A stretch of 64,000 nt of DNA from Streptomyces sp. ISL-96. Its GTDB lineage: Bacteria; Actinomycetota; Actinomycetes; Streptomycetales; Streptomycetaceae. Every line of letters begins with the position of its first letter. Position 1 is the first letter of the stretch. The notes beneath the pieces are model-generated. The model saw only the letters and a program-made list of their open reading frames with translations, was not told where the DNA came from and searched no databases. The stretch lies in NCBI RefSeq assembly GCF_018614035.1, contig NZ_JAGGPA010000032.1, forward strand, positions 42,842 through 106,841, read 5' to 3'. The position numbers and the translations under genes are program-made. Of this stretch, positions 18,228 to 26,489 are shown piece after piece.

Positions 18228-18467
18228 CTAGGCCAGCAGGCGCAGCAGCTGGGCGCAAGCCTCGCTCTCGCTCGCATGACGGGTGACGGTCTCGTACACA
18301 CCGCGTTCGTACACACCGGTCTCCCACGCCCCCTGCTCGTCCTGGCTCCTGGCCAGGTACAGGAAGTCGGGGGGCGTGGGGGCCGGTTCGTGGACGCCTT
18401 CGATGCGGTAGTAGTCGTCGGGCACTCCCGCCGCGCTCAGCGCGGCCCGCAGTTCGTGGCGGTCCAT
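18228..18467 (-). CDS. Small acidic protein, candidate immunity partner of the TNT-domain protein
   Basis: 79 residues, ATG 18467, reading MDRHELRAALSAAGVPDDYY at the start and ending in a Leu-rich helix. It begins 10 bp after the stop of the TNT-domain gene on the same strand, has no good ribosome binding site of its own, and is probably translated by coupling. It is acidic, lacks a signal peptide and should be cytoplasmic. Polymorphic toxin genes are usually followed by a small immunity gene, so that is the likely role, from position only; I do not recognise the family with certainty. Confidence 0.65.
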   Translation of the reverse strand: MDRHELRAALSAAGVPDDYYRIEGVHEPAPTPPDFLYLARSQDEQGAWETGVYERGVYETVTRHASESEACAQLLRLLA

Positions 18468-18477
18468 GAGGGTGAGG

Positions 18478-19158
18478 CTACGCGCCGGCCGGTTCGAGGT
18501 AGTCGTGCTCCAGCAGCCACTTCACATTCAGCCGCTGCCCCTCGCCCGGATCCAGGAACACCCGGTCCAGCTTGATCTGCTGTCCGCCGCCCGGCTGCTC
18601 GAACCAGGGCGCGATGCTGCCCTGCCACACCCGGAAGGGCTTGGCGACCTTGTAGACGCGGTAGTCGCACGGCACCGACGGCTCGCGGGTGTTCAGGTTC
18701 TGCGGGGGCAGCGCACGCTTGGCGTACGGGTCGCCGGCCGGCGCCAGATAGGCGCCGTACTCCGAACCGAACCGGTCCAGGTGCTGGCCGCTCCGCAGCT
18801 CGGTGGGTGCCTTGTCCACCTCTCCGTTGACCTCACCGAACCCGTCGTTGGGCGGATACTTCCAGCCACCCGAGTCCGCGGGACCCTGCCAGTACTCCTT
18901 CAGGAATTCCTCCGACGACAGTTTCCCGGTCCGCTTGTAGCCCTTCAGCAGCGGGCCGACCGGCTTCTCGTGCTTGCGCGGAAGCCACTTCGGCCCGAGC
19001 CGTGCGTCGTCCTCGTACGAGCCGGTGCACGGCCCGGGCCGGGAGGCACCGGCGGCGGGCCACTTCTCGGGCGGCTGTGGAGCGGCGCTCGCGGCGGGCG
19101 CGAGTACCGTCGCGGCGGTGATGCCGAGTGCGGCGAGTACGGTGCGGATTCGGTTCAC
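18478..19158 (-). CDS. Secreted TNT-domain protein (NAD+ glycohydrolase type)
   Basis: 226 residues from GTG 19158 (GAGGGGACC upstream). Signal peptide ~1-26 (AAPAASAA region). From ~100 the sequence follows the tuberculosis necrotizing toxin domain: KYPPNDGF, then LDRFGSEYGAYLAPAGDPYA, KRALPPQNL, and near the end APWFEQPGGGQQIKLDR. The Arg of DRFG and the Gln of GGGQQ match conserved positions of the family. TNT domains hydrolyse NAD+; many actinobacteria carry short secreted versions. Here the protein is little more than signal peptide, a ~70-residue leader and TNT. It is followed by a likely immunity gene. Confidence 0.82.
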   Translation of the reverse strand: MNRIRTVLAALGITAATVLAPAASAAPQPPEKWPAAGASRPGPCTGSYEDDARLGPKWLPRKHEKPVGPLLKGYKRTGKLSSEEFLKEYWQGPADSGGWKYPPNDGFGEVNGEVDKAPTELRSGQHLDRFGSEYGAYLAPAGDPYAKRALPPQNLNTREPSVPCDYRVYKVAKPFRVWQGSIAPWFEQPGGGQQIKLDRVFLDPGEGQRLNVKWLLEHDYLEPAGA

Positions 19159-19192
19159 TCAAGGTCCCCTCGGACTACTGCGTCCAACACAT

Positions 19193-19234
19193 GACGCGGC
19201 GCAGCGTAGTGGATCAACTACGCCGCGCCGCGTC
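19193..19234 (-). terminator. Terminator after the CocE-like hydrolase gene
   Basis: An 18-bp stem with a single mismatch and a 6-nt loop (GGATCA), between the stop of the hydrolase and the start of the TNT gene. It separates the two transcription units. Confidence 0.75.
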
Positions 19235-19267
19235 GGTTCCGTGAGGATCACCCGGAAGGGGGGCGGG

Positions 19268-21325
19268 TTACAGCCAGTCCCGCGGCAGGGTCTCGTTCCA
19301 GGTACGGGAGAAGACCCGCCGCTCTCCTTCGTAGCCGTCGAGGGTCGCGTCGACGAAGAACTCCGTCTCGCTGCACCGCAGTTCGGTACGGGTCTCCACG
19401 CGTACGTCCCAGTCGTCACGGCTGAAACGCATGGTCCAGGCCGATTCGCCGCCGACAGAGGTGAAGTCGTCGGCGGTGGCCGTGTAGCGCTCGTACGCAC
19501 GGCACCCCACGTCGAGCCCGATGTCGTCGATGCGCACCGTTCCGCGGTCCTTCACGATCTCCAGCGCGGAGTCGTACCCGATCAGGTCGCGCTTGACCTC
19601 CCAGCGCTGCTCGGGTGCCGACAGCCGCGTGGTCGTGATCGGCGGGGCACTTTCCGGCTCGCCGAAGGGGCGCTGCGGCAGCTCGTCCGGTTCCTCCACC
19701 GGACGCACCGGCAGGGTCAGCGTGCTGGAGCGCTCGTGAACGCTCAGCAGGACGGGCCTGGGCGGCGGCCAGGCCAGGGGCCAGTACGACGTCGACAGGG
19801 AGAGCCGGATGCGGTGGCCGGGCGGGAAGACCTGGGCCACACCGTTCAGCTGCACGGTGGCGCGGTAGCGCCGGCCGGGCTCCAGCGGTTCGGGCTCGCC
19901 CGTGCCGTCGCGGTGGGTCAGGTTCAGCACGCCGTAGGTGACCCGGGTGGCACGCCCGTCGGGCGCGACGTCGGAGAGGCGGGCGGCGACGGTGGCCACC
20001 GGTTCGCTGACGGACAGGTCGAGTTCGACCGTCGGTGAGCCGAGGATCTCGACCGGCTCGTCCAGCGGCCCGGTGTCGAAGACCAGGGAGCCGCCGTCCT
20101 CCTCGCGCTGGTCGTAGGGCAGGTCCGGCGGGGCGTTGTACGAGGCCCACTTGCCCGCGAACTGGCCGACGGACAGCGGCGACTGCACCGTCATCACGCC
20201 GTCGGCCCCGTCGCTGCGGTCGCTGTCGTCCGCCGGGGGCAACGCCTCACCCGGCCTGACGATGCGGTGCCTCAGCAGCGGATGCCCGACGGGCTTGATG
20301 TGCGGCGAGGGCCAGTGCGGCTCGCCGACCCACCGGCCGGGCCGCTCCTCGTACGACGTCGAGGGCGGCACGCTGTCCTGCATCCACGCCTGGAGCATCG
20401 GCCCGTCCATGACGCCGTTGTCGACACCCTTCAGCCAGTGGTCCCACCAGCGCACGACCTCCTGGAGGTAGCCGATGGCCGGACCGGGCTCGCCCAGATG
20501 CGGGAACTTGTGGGACCAGGGCCCGATCAGCCCCTTGCGCGGTACGTCCAGATGCCCCAGCAGCCGCGTGACGGCGTTCGAGTAGCCGTCGGCCCAGCCG
20601 CTGGACGCGAGGACGGGACAGCGTACGGCCGCGTAGTCCTCACAGACCGAGGCATGGCGCCAGTAGGCGTCACGGCGCTGGTGACGCAGCCACTCCAGGA
20701 CCCACGGGCGGGTGTTTTCCATCCGCTCGTGCCACATGTCGCGCCAGCGGTCACCGACCACGGCGGGGTCCGGCGGACACGTCGCGTACGCGAACATCGT
20801 GCCCGCCTCCGCGAGGTTGTCCGAGAGCATCGCACCGCCCATGTAGTGCATGTCGTCGGCGTACCGGTCGTCCGTGAAGGACGCGATGACGAGGGCGCGA
20901 AGGCTCGGCGGCCGGCGGGCCGCGGTCTGGAGGGCGGCGAAGGCACCCCAGGAGATGCCCATCATTCCCGTACTGCCGTCGCACCACGGCTGCTCGGCCA
21001 GCCAGGCGAGGACCTCCTCGGCGTCGGCCTGTTCCCGCTCCAGGTACTCGTCGGCCAGTACGCCCTCGGAATCGCCGGTGCCGCGCAGGTCCACGCGTAC
21101 GCACGCATAGCCGTGACCCGCGATGTACGGGTGGTTCATCGAGTCGCGCACCGCGGTCAGATCGCGCTTGCGGTACGGGATGTACTCCAGCACCGCCGGC
21201 ACGGGCTCCTCGTCCGAGGAGACCGGACGCCAGATGCGGGCGGACAGGCGCGTGCCGTCGGACATGGGGACGACGACGTGTTCTTCTTCCTTCGTCGCGT
21301 GCGGCAGATTGCTCACGAAACGCAT
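19268..21325 (-). CDS. CocE/NonD family hydrolase (X-Pro dipeptidyl-peptidase type)
   Basis: 685 residues, start ATG 21325. Alpha/beta hydrolase N-terminal half: VPMSDGTRLSARIWRP, YACVRVDLRGTGDSEG, and the nucleophile elbow GMMGISWGAFAALQ. The C-terminal ~250 residues are a jelly-roll domain (PPGHRIRLSLSTSYWPLAWP). Enzymes of this group cleave esters or Xaa-Pro amides. No signal peptide is seen, so it is likely cytoplasmic. It sits 40 bp downstream of an ATP-grasp gene on the same strand, and a terminator follows, making a two-gene operon. A joint role in making and then trimming an amide or ester is possible but inferred. Confidence 0.88.
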   Translation of the reverse strand: MRFVSNLPHATKEEEHVVVPMSDGTRLSARIWRPVSSDEEPVPAVLEYIPYRKRDLTAVRDSMNHPYIAGHGYACVRVDLRGTGDSEGVLADEYLEREQADAEEVLAWLAEQPWCDGSTGMMGISWGAFAALQTAARRPPSLRALVIASFTDDRYADDMHYMGGAMLSDNLAEAGTMFAYATCPPDPAVVGDRWRDMWHERMENTRPWVLEWLRHQRRDAYWRHASVCEDYAAVRCPVLASSGWADGYSNAVTRLLGHLDVPRKGLIGPWSHKFPHLGEPGPAIGYLQEVVRWWDHWLKGVDNGVMDGPMLQAWMQDSVPPSTSYEERPGRWVGEPHWPSPHIKPVGHPLLRHRIVRPGEALPPADDSDRSDGADGVMTVQSPLSVGQFAGKWASYNAPPDLPYDQREEDGGSLVFDTGPLDEPVEILGSPTVELDLSVSEPVATVAARLSDVAPDGRATRVTYGVLNLTHRDGTGEPEPLEPGRRYRATVQLNGVAQVFPPGHRIRLSLSTSYWPLAWPPPRPVLLSVHERSSTLTLPVRPVEEPDELPQRPFGEPESAPPITTTRLSAPEQRWEVKRDLIGYDSALEIVKDRGTVRIDDIGLDVGCRAYERYTATADDFTSVGGESAWTMRFSRDDWDVRVETRTELRCSETEFFVDATLDGYEGERRVFSRTWNETLPRDWL

Positions 21326-21365
21326 ACGGCGGGGCCGCTCCCTTCCCTCGGGGACTTGGAGGTCC

Positions 21366-22676
21366 TCAGACGTTCTTCTGGTCGCGTCCGCCCGGTGTGG
21401 TCTCGTCGAAGGCGAGACCGAGAGCCGCCACACAGCGGTCGTACTTCTCCCGCAGCTCCTTCTCACTGTTCCCACCGGTGAAGATGTGGGCCAGCTCGTA
21501 GCTGTAGCTGTCCTGATGCGGAGTCTCGGACAGGCGCTGCCCCTCGTCGGGTACGACGTCGACCCGTACTCCGGGGATCTCGCGCTCGATGCGCGCGATG
21601 TCCTCAGGCGTGGGCACCTGGTGCGCCGCGCCGTCGGCGAACCACCGGTAGTACCACTTCGCGGCCACCTCGTACGGCCCGGCCCGGTGCGGAAGGGCAG
21701 GGTCCTCGTCCAGCGCGAGAGCCAGCATGCAGTGGTGGTTGGGGACTCCGTCGACGTACTCGAACAGCTCGGCGTGCGACTGGGAATGCCGGGGGTTGAT
21801 CTCCAGCAGATTGATCGCGTCGGTCCGCGGATCGTAGAAGTACTCGATGCTGAAGGTTGCCGCGTCCATGCCGATCTGCCGCATCACCCGCTCCGAGACG
21901 TCATGCAGCCGGCGTACGACCGGCTCGGGCAGGGCGGAGGGGTACTGGTGACGCAGGAAGCTGGAGGAGTCGGGGTAGTTGATCGAATCCAGGACGCCGT
22001 ACACGGTGACGTCGCCGTTGTGGACGTACCCCTCCACCGCGACCTGGATACCCGAGAGTGCCTCCTCGGCCAGACAGACCTGACCTCCGACACCGGCCAT
22101 CTCGTCGGGCAGGTCGAGCCGGTCGAGGATGTACTCGAAGGGCCGGCCCACCCGGGCGACGCCCTTGCGGATCTCGTCGACCGCTTCGCGGAACTCCTGC
22201 TGGTCCTTGACGCCGAAGGCGAGCTCCGAGGAGTACGACAGGGCGGGCTTGAGCCACATGGGGAAGCGCACGCCCTCGGGCGGGCGCGGATCGTCCGCCT
22301 CCAGATCGACCCGGCCGAAACGCGGATGCTCGTCGACGACCTTCTGCTGTTCCAGCCGGCTCCAGTACTTGTGCTCACACTTGACCACGGACTCCAGGCC
22401 GGTGCTGCGGGTGCCGTAGCGCTCGCTGAGCATGGGGACGAGCGTGCTCACGGGGAAGTCCCAGTAGCCGACGATCGCGTCGATGCTGCCCTCGAAGGCG
22501 TCGAGGGCGGCCTGCGCCTTGTCGAACAGCTCCGCCACCGACACTTCGCCGTGCTGAAGCTCCTCGATGGTGAGCAGAGGGTGGAAGTCGTACCTCTGCG
22601 CGTCGGGCACGGCTCGCAGGGTCGGCAGATTGGCCTCGTCCAGGCCGATCACGAATATGTTCTTGCGATCGCTCAC
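21366..22676 (-). CDS. ATP-grasp domain protein (carboxylate-amine/peptide ligase-like)
   Basis: 436 residues from GTG 22676 with GAAGGAGAG upstream. The ATP-grasp fold is shown by KCEHKYWSRLEQQKV, FPMWLKPALSYSSELAF, VAVEGYVHNGDVTVYGV and the metal-binding FYDPRTDAINLLEINPRHSQ. It resembles biotin carboxylase/L-amino-acid ligase-type enzymes more than RiPP graspetide ligases. The reaction should be ATP-dependent coupling of a carboxylate with an amine; the substrate is unknown. First gene of an operon with the CocE-like hydrolase. Confidence 0.85.
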   Translation of the reverse strand: MSDRKNIFVIGLDEANLPTLRAVPDAQRYDFHPLLTIEELQHGEVSVAELFDKAQAALDAFEGSIDAIVGYWDFPVSTLVPMLSERYGTRSTGLESVVKCEHKYWSRLEQQKVVDEHPRFGRVDLEADDPRPPEGVRFPMWLKPALSYSSELAFGVKDQQEFREAVDEIRKGVARVGRPFEYILDRLDLPDEMAGVGGQVCLAEEALSGIQVAVEGYVHNGDVTVYGVLDSINYPDSSSFLRHQYPSALPEPVVRRLHDVSERVMRQIGMDAATFSIEYFYDPRTDAINLLEINPRHSQSHAELFEYVDGVPNHHCMLALALDEDPALPHRAGPYEVAAKWYYRWFADGAAHQVPTPEDIARIEREIPGVRVDVVPDEGQRLSETPHQDSYSYELAHIFTGGNSEKELREKYDRCVAALGLAFDETTPGGRDQKNV

Positions 22677-22767
22677 TGACTCTCCTTCGTTCGGATCGTC
22701 CCGGTCGCCTTCCTCGTCAGAGGCATCTCACACATCGGATCGGGTGAACAGGTCAGTCAGTGGTCTT

Positions 22768-23784
22768 TCAGGATGAGCCGCGGACGATCAGCTCGGTCGG
22801 GAGCACGATGTGCTGCCGCGGTGCGCCCGGGTCGGCGATCTCGCGGAGCAGCGTCCGGGCGATCGTGGTGCCGATCTCCTCGATGGGCTGGCGCACGCTC
22901 GTCAGGGGCGGGTCGGTGTGGCGGGCGAAGAAGGCGTCGTCGAAGCCGACCACGGCCACGTCGTCCGGAACGCGCCGTTCCTGCCTGCGCAGCTCCATCA
23001 TCGCGCCCGCGGCCATGACGTCGGATGCCACGAAGACGGCGTCCAGATCCGGGGCTGCTTCAAGAAGTGAACGCATGGCGTGTTCGCCCCCGGCCTCGGT
23101 GAAGTCGGCCGTGGCCACCAGCCGCTGCTCTGTCGCCCGGCCCGCTTCCTCCAGCGCGTCCTGCCAGCCCCGCAGCCGGGTACGGCCCACATCCATGTCC
23201 AGCGGACCGGTGATCGTGGCGATCGTCTTCCGGCCGCGCGCCAGCAGATGGCGGACCGCGGCGGTCGCGCCGCCGAGGTTGTCGGAGTAGACGTGGCTGA
23301 GGGATTCGTTGGGGGAGCGGCGGCCGGCGAGTACGGTCGGCAGACCCATGTCCTCCAGCAGGCCGGGCAGCGGATCGTGCTCGTGCACCGAGACCAGCAG
23401 TACGCCGTCCACGCGCCGTTCGGCGACCGAGTCGGTCAGCTGGTCCTGCTCGCCCTTGTCCCGTACGAGCATGAGCTGGAGCTGGGTCCTGGTATCGGCC
23501 AGCGCGGTGCTGACGCCACGGATGACCGCCGAGAAGTAGGGCTCCGAACCCAGGCGGCTCTCCGACTCGGGAATCACCAGCGCGACGGAATTGGTCCTGC
23601 TGGTCACCAGGCCGCGGGCGACGGAGTTGGGCACGTAGTTGAGTTCGGCGATCGCGGCCAGGACGGCGGCGCGTGCTTCGTCGCTGACGAGCGTCGAGCC
23701 GTTGATGACACGTGAAACGGTCGTACGCCCGACTCCGGCTCGTGCGGCCACGGTTTTGATGGTCGGGCGCTGCCTTCCCCCCAT
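22768..23784 (-). CDS. LacI family transcriptional repressor (CebR-like)
   Basis: 338 residues from ATG 23784 with GAGGAGGAAG upstream. N-terminal LacI helix-turn-helix TVAARAGVGRTTVSRVINGS, hinge VPNSVARGL, then the periplasmic-binding-protein-like sugar domain (VALVIPESESRLGSEPYF to the end). It is divergent from the solute-binding-protein operon. The arrangement regulator / lipoprotein / two permeases / GH1 beta-glucosidase is that of cebR-cebEFG-bglC, which controls cellobiose and cello-oligosaccharide use in Streptomyces. It probably binds the two boxes at 23957-23993 and is released by cellobiose or a similar glucoside. The name is by synteny and box similarity. Confidence 0.88.
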   Translation of the reverse strand: MGGRQRPTIKTVAARAGVGRTTVSRVINGSTLVSDEARAAVLAAIAELNYVPNSVARGLVTSRTNSVALVIPESESRLGSEPYFSAVIRGVSTALADTRTQLQLMLVRDKGEQDQLTDSVAERRVDGVLLVSVHEHDPLPGLLEDMGLPTVLAGRRSPNESLSHVYSDNLGGATAAVRHLLARGRKTIATITGPLDMDVGRTRLRGWQDALEEAGRATEQRLVATADFTEAGGEHAMRSLLEAAPDLDAVFVASDVMAAGAMMELRRQERRVPDDVAVVGFDDAFFARHTDPPLTSVRQPIEEIGTTIARTLLREIADPGAPRQHIVLPTELIVRGSS

Positions 23785-23955
23785 GGCTTCCTCCTCGTAG
23801 AGCGACGTCCGGACGCCGTTCACCAGCGCATTGTGCCAGACGGTCGCCGGGGCGGCGCGGGCGTCAGCGGATGGTCGGCGGACATCTCCGCGCAACGAAG
23901 TCGATTCAAGTTCTTGACAGAGGGTACGCGCGGCGGCCAGTCTTCGGGAACCTTG

Positions 23956-23994
23956 GTGGGTACGTTCCCACCCGGCTAGTGGGAACGTACCCAC
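23956..23994. promoter_or_regulatory. Paired LacI-type operators forming a 16-bp-arm inverted repeat
   Basis: GTGGGTACGTTCCCAC and GTGGGAACGTACCCAC, 7 bp apart, are exact reverse complements. Each contains a 14-bp box (TGGGTACGTTCCCA at 23957-23970, TGGGAACGTACCCA at 23980-23993) that matches the known CebR box TGGGAGCGCTCCCA at 11 of 14 positions. They lie 77 bp before the binding-protein start, between the divergent regulator and operon. Confidence 0.8.
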
Positions 23995-24069
23995 TCCACT
24001 ATTCCAAGCCACAGAGCGGACTGACCGGCTCGTACTCCGTGCGTTCGGCGCCGCCACTGGGAGGGCTAA

Positions 24070-25389
24070 ATGAGCAGGGCTCGCAAGCTGTTGCGTACAA
24101 GGGTTGTGGCCGGTGTTTCGGCTGTTGCCGCACTGGGCCTGGTCGTCGGCTGCAGCGGCGGCGGCGACGGCGACGGAGGGACCGGCGGTGGAGTCAAGGA
24201 CGGCAAAGTCACCATCACCATGGGCCTGTTCGGCGTGATGGGATACAAGGAGACCGGCCTCCTCGACCGGTACATGAAGGAGAACCCGAACGTCCGCATC
24301 GAGGCGGAGGTGGCGGGGGACGAGCAGACGTACTACACCGCCCTGCAGACCCACCTGTCGGCGGGCAGCGGCCTCAAGGACATCCAGGGCATAGAGATCG
24401 GGCGCGCCAAGGAACTGGCCGACACGCAGGCCGCGAAGTTCACCGACCTGTCCGGTGTCCCCGGCGCCGACCACTTCCTCCCCTGGAAGCTGAGCCAGGT
24501 CACGGCCAAGGACAACAAGGTCATCGGCTTCGGTACGGACATCGGCCCCATGGCGGTCTGCTACCGCAAGGACCTGTTCGAGCAGGCGGGTCTGCCGACC
24601 GACCGTGAGGAGGTCGCCAAGCTGTGGGAGGGCGACTGGTCGAAGTATGTCGAGGCGGGCAAGGACTTCAAGAAGGGCACCAAGAACGACAAGGTCGCCT
24701 TCATGGACAGCTCCAGCGGCTTGTTCAACGCCATGATCTACGGCAACTCCGAGCAGTTCTACAACGAGTCCGGCGAGCTGATCTACAAGGACAACCCCGC
24801 CATCACCGAGGCCTGGAAGCTCGCCTCGGAGGCCGGCGGGACCGGACTGACGGCAAAGCTGCGGCAGTTCCAGCCCGGCTGGGACCCCGGCCTGGCCAAC
24901 AGCACGTTCGCGACGGCGGTCTGCCCCGCCTGGATGCTCGGACACATCAGTGAGAAGGCCGGCCCGGCGAACAAGGGCAAGTGGGATGTCGCCAAGGCAC
25001 CGAAGGGTGCCAACTGGGGCGGCTCGTTCCTCGGCGTCATCGACAAGAGCCCGGTGAAGGAAGAGGCGAAGAAGCTGGTCGCCTGGCTGACCGCACCCGA
25101 GCAGCAGGAGTTCGTCTTCACGAAGGTCGGCAACTTCCCGTCCTCTCAGGAAGCCCTCAAGGCCCCCGCGGTCGCCGACGCCAAGTCCGAGTACTTCAGT
25201 GACGCGCCCATCGGCAAGATCTTCGGTGACGCCGCCCAGGAGATTCCCGACAAGCAGGTTCTCGGTCGCAAGGACGGCACGATCAAGGACATCTTCTCGC
25301 AGGGTCTGACGCTCATCGAGTCGCAGAACAAGAGCGCGGACGAGGCCTGGAAGTCCACGGAGGACCGGATCAAGAAGGCCACCGGCTGA
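24070..25389 (+). CDS. Sugar ABC transporter solute-binding lipoprotein (CebE-like)
   Basis: 439 residues, ATG 24070 with GGGAGGG upstream. Lipoprotein signal with lipobox LVVGCSG, then a Gly/Asp-rich linker and a family 1 extracellular binding protein (KVTITMGLFGVMGYKETGLL; GTDIGPMAVCYRKDLFEQAGL; the conserved YGNSEQFY and the hinge strand MLGH). It captures a sugar outside the membrane for the permeases that follow. By gene order with a GH1 enzyme and LacI regulator, the ligand is likely cellobiose or a related beta-glucoside. Confidence 0.9.
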   Translation: MSRARKLLRTRVVAGVSAVAALGLVVGCSGGGDGDGGTGGGVKDGKVTITMGLFGVMGYKETGLLDRYMKENPNVRIEAEVAGDEQTYYTALQTHLSAGSGLKDIQGIEIGRAKELADTQAAKFTDLSGVPGADHFLPWKLSQVTAKDNKVIGFGTDIGPMAVCYRKDLFEQAGLPTDREEVAKLWEGDWSKYVEAGKDFKKGTKNDKVAFMDSSSGLFNAMIYGNSEQFYNESGELIYKDNPAITEAWKLASEAGGTGLTAKLRQFQPGWDPGLANSTFATAVCPAWMLGHISEKAGPANKGKWDVAKAPKGANWGGSFLGVIDKSPVKEEAKKLVAWLTAPEQQEFVFTKVGNFPSSQEALKAPAVADAKSEYFSDAPIGKIFGDAAQEIPDKQVLGRKDGTIKDIFSQGLTLIESQNKSADEAWKSTEDRIKKATG

Positions 25390-25488
25390 GACCAGCCGCC
25401 CCGGTGACCCGGCGACCGCGCGCCCCGAAAAGCAGCGCGGTCGCCGGGCCCCGCAGCCCCGCCCACGTCTCACGAAGGATGCCCTCTG

Positions 25489-26472
25489 GTGGCCACCTCC
25501 CTCTCGACAGCCCCGACCGGCGGACGGGAACGCCCGCGCCAGCGGCGGCGTACGCTGCTCCACCGCCTCGACCTTCGCGGAGCGCCGTACGCCTTCGTCA
25601 CTCCGTTCTTCGTGGTGTTCGCGGCCTTCAGCTTCTACCCGCTCATATACACCGCCTGGATCTCCCTGCACCGCGTCGAACTCGCCACCATGAACGTCAT
25701 GGAGTGGGTCGCGTTCGACAACTACACCGCTCTGTGGGCGGATGAACGCTTCTGGAACGCGCTGCTCAACACCATCACCCTCGGCGTGATCTCCACCGTG
25801 CCGCAGCTGATGATGGCGCTCGGGCTGGCGCACCTCCTCAACTACCGGCTTCGCGGCTCGACGTTCTTCCGCGTCGCCGCCATCACCCCGTACGCCACAT
25901 CGGTCGGTGCGGCGGCGCTCGTCTTCACCATGCTCTTCGAGCGCGACTTCGGCATGATCAACTGGATGCTGAGCCTGGCCGGCGTCGACAACGTCGACTG
26001 GGAGAACAACAAGTGGGCCGCGCAGAACGCCATTTCGGTCATCGTGATCTGGCGCTGGACCGGCTACAACGCCCTCCTCTACCTGGCGGCGATGCAGGCC
26101 ATTCCGCGTGACCGGTACGAGGCGGCCGCCATCGACGGCGCCTCGCGCTGGCAGCAGTTCATCTCGGTCACCGTTCCCGGCATCCGGTCCACCATCGTCT
26201 TCACCATCGTGCTGTCGACCATCGGCGCCACACAGCTCTTCGGCGAACCGCTGATCTTCGGCCAGGGCCCGATGGGTGTCACCGGAGGAGCGGACAACCA
26301 GTACCAGACCCTCGGACTGCTGCTGTACGAGGAGGGCTGGAAGAACTACCAGATGGGGCGGGCGGCCACGGTCGCCTGGGTGATGTTCCTGCTGCTGATC
26401 CTCGTCTTCGTCGTCCAGCGGGTCGTCAAACACCTCGCATCCCGCCGAGCGTCCTCAGTACGTACGTCGTGA
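25489..26472 (+). CDS. Sugar ABC transporter permease (CebF-like)
   Basis: 327 residues from GTG 25489 (AAGGA 10 bp upstream). Six hydrophobic helices, beginning APYAFVTPFFVVFAAFSFYP, with the cytoplasmic EAA loop YEAAAIDGASRWQQFISVTV that docks the ATPase. A type I carbohydrate permease of the MalF class. No ATPase gene is present in the operon; in Streptomyces such systems use the shared MsiK ATPase encoded elsewhere. Its stop overlaps a possible GTG of the next gene. Confidence 0.9.
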   Translation: MATSLSTAPTGGRERPRQRRRTLLHRLDLRGAPYAFVTPFFVVFAAFSFYPLIYTAWISLHRVELATMNVMEWVAFDNYTALWADERFWNALLNTITLGVISTVPQLMMALGLAHLLNYRLRGSTFFRVAAITPYATSVGAAALVFTMLFERDFGMINWMLSLAGVDNVDWENNKWAAQNAISVIVIWRWTGYNALLYLAAMQAIPRDRYEAAAIDGASRWQQFISVTVPGIRSTIVFTIVLSTIGATQLFGEPLIFGQGPMGVTGGADNQYQTLGLLLYEEGWKNYQMGRAATVAWVMFLLLILVFVVQRVVKHLASRRASSVRTS

Positions 26473-26489
26473 CCAGGAGCCAGCCAGCC

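Noticed and set aside
24073..24190. GGC/GAC-rich run after the lipobox of the CebE-like protein as a special repeat
   Set aside because: Short Gly/Asp-rich linkers after the lipidated Cys are normal in Streptomyces lipoproteins.
22768..26433. 1221-codon frame on the minus strand as one giant protein
   Set aside because: Only the last 338 codons, from ATG 23784, are the LacI regulator with its own strong ribosome binding site; the rest is antisense to the binding protein and permease genes.
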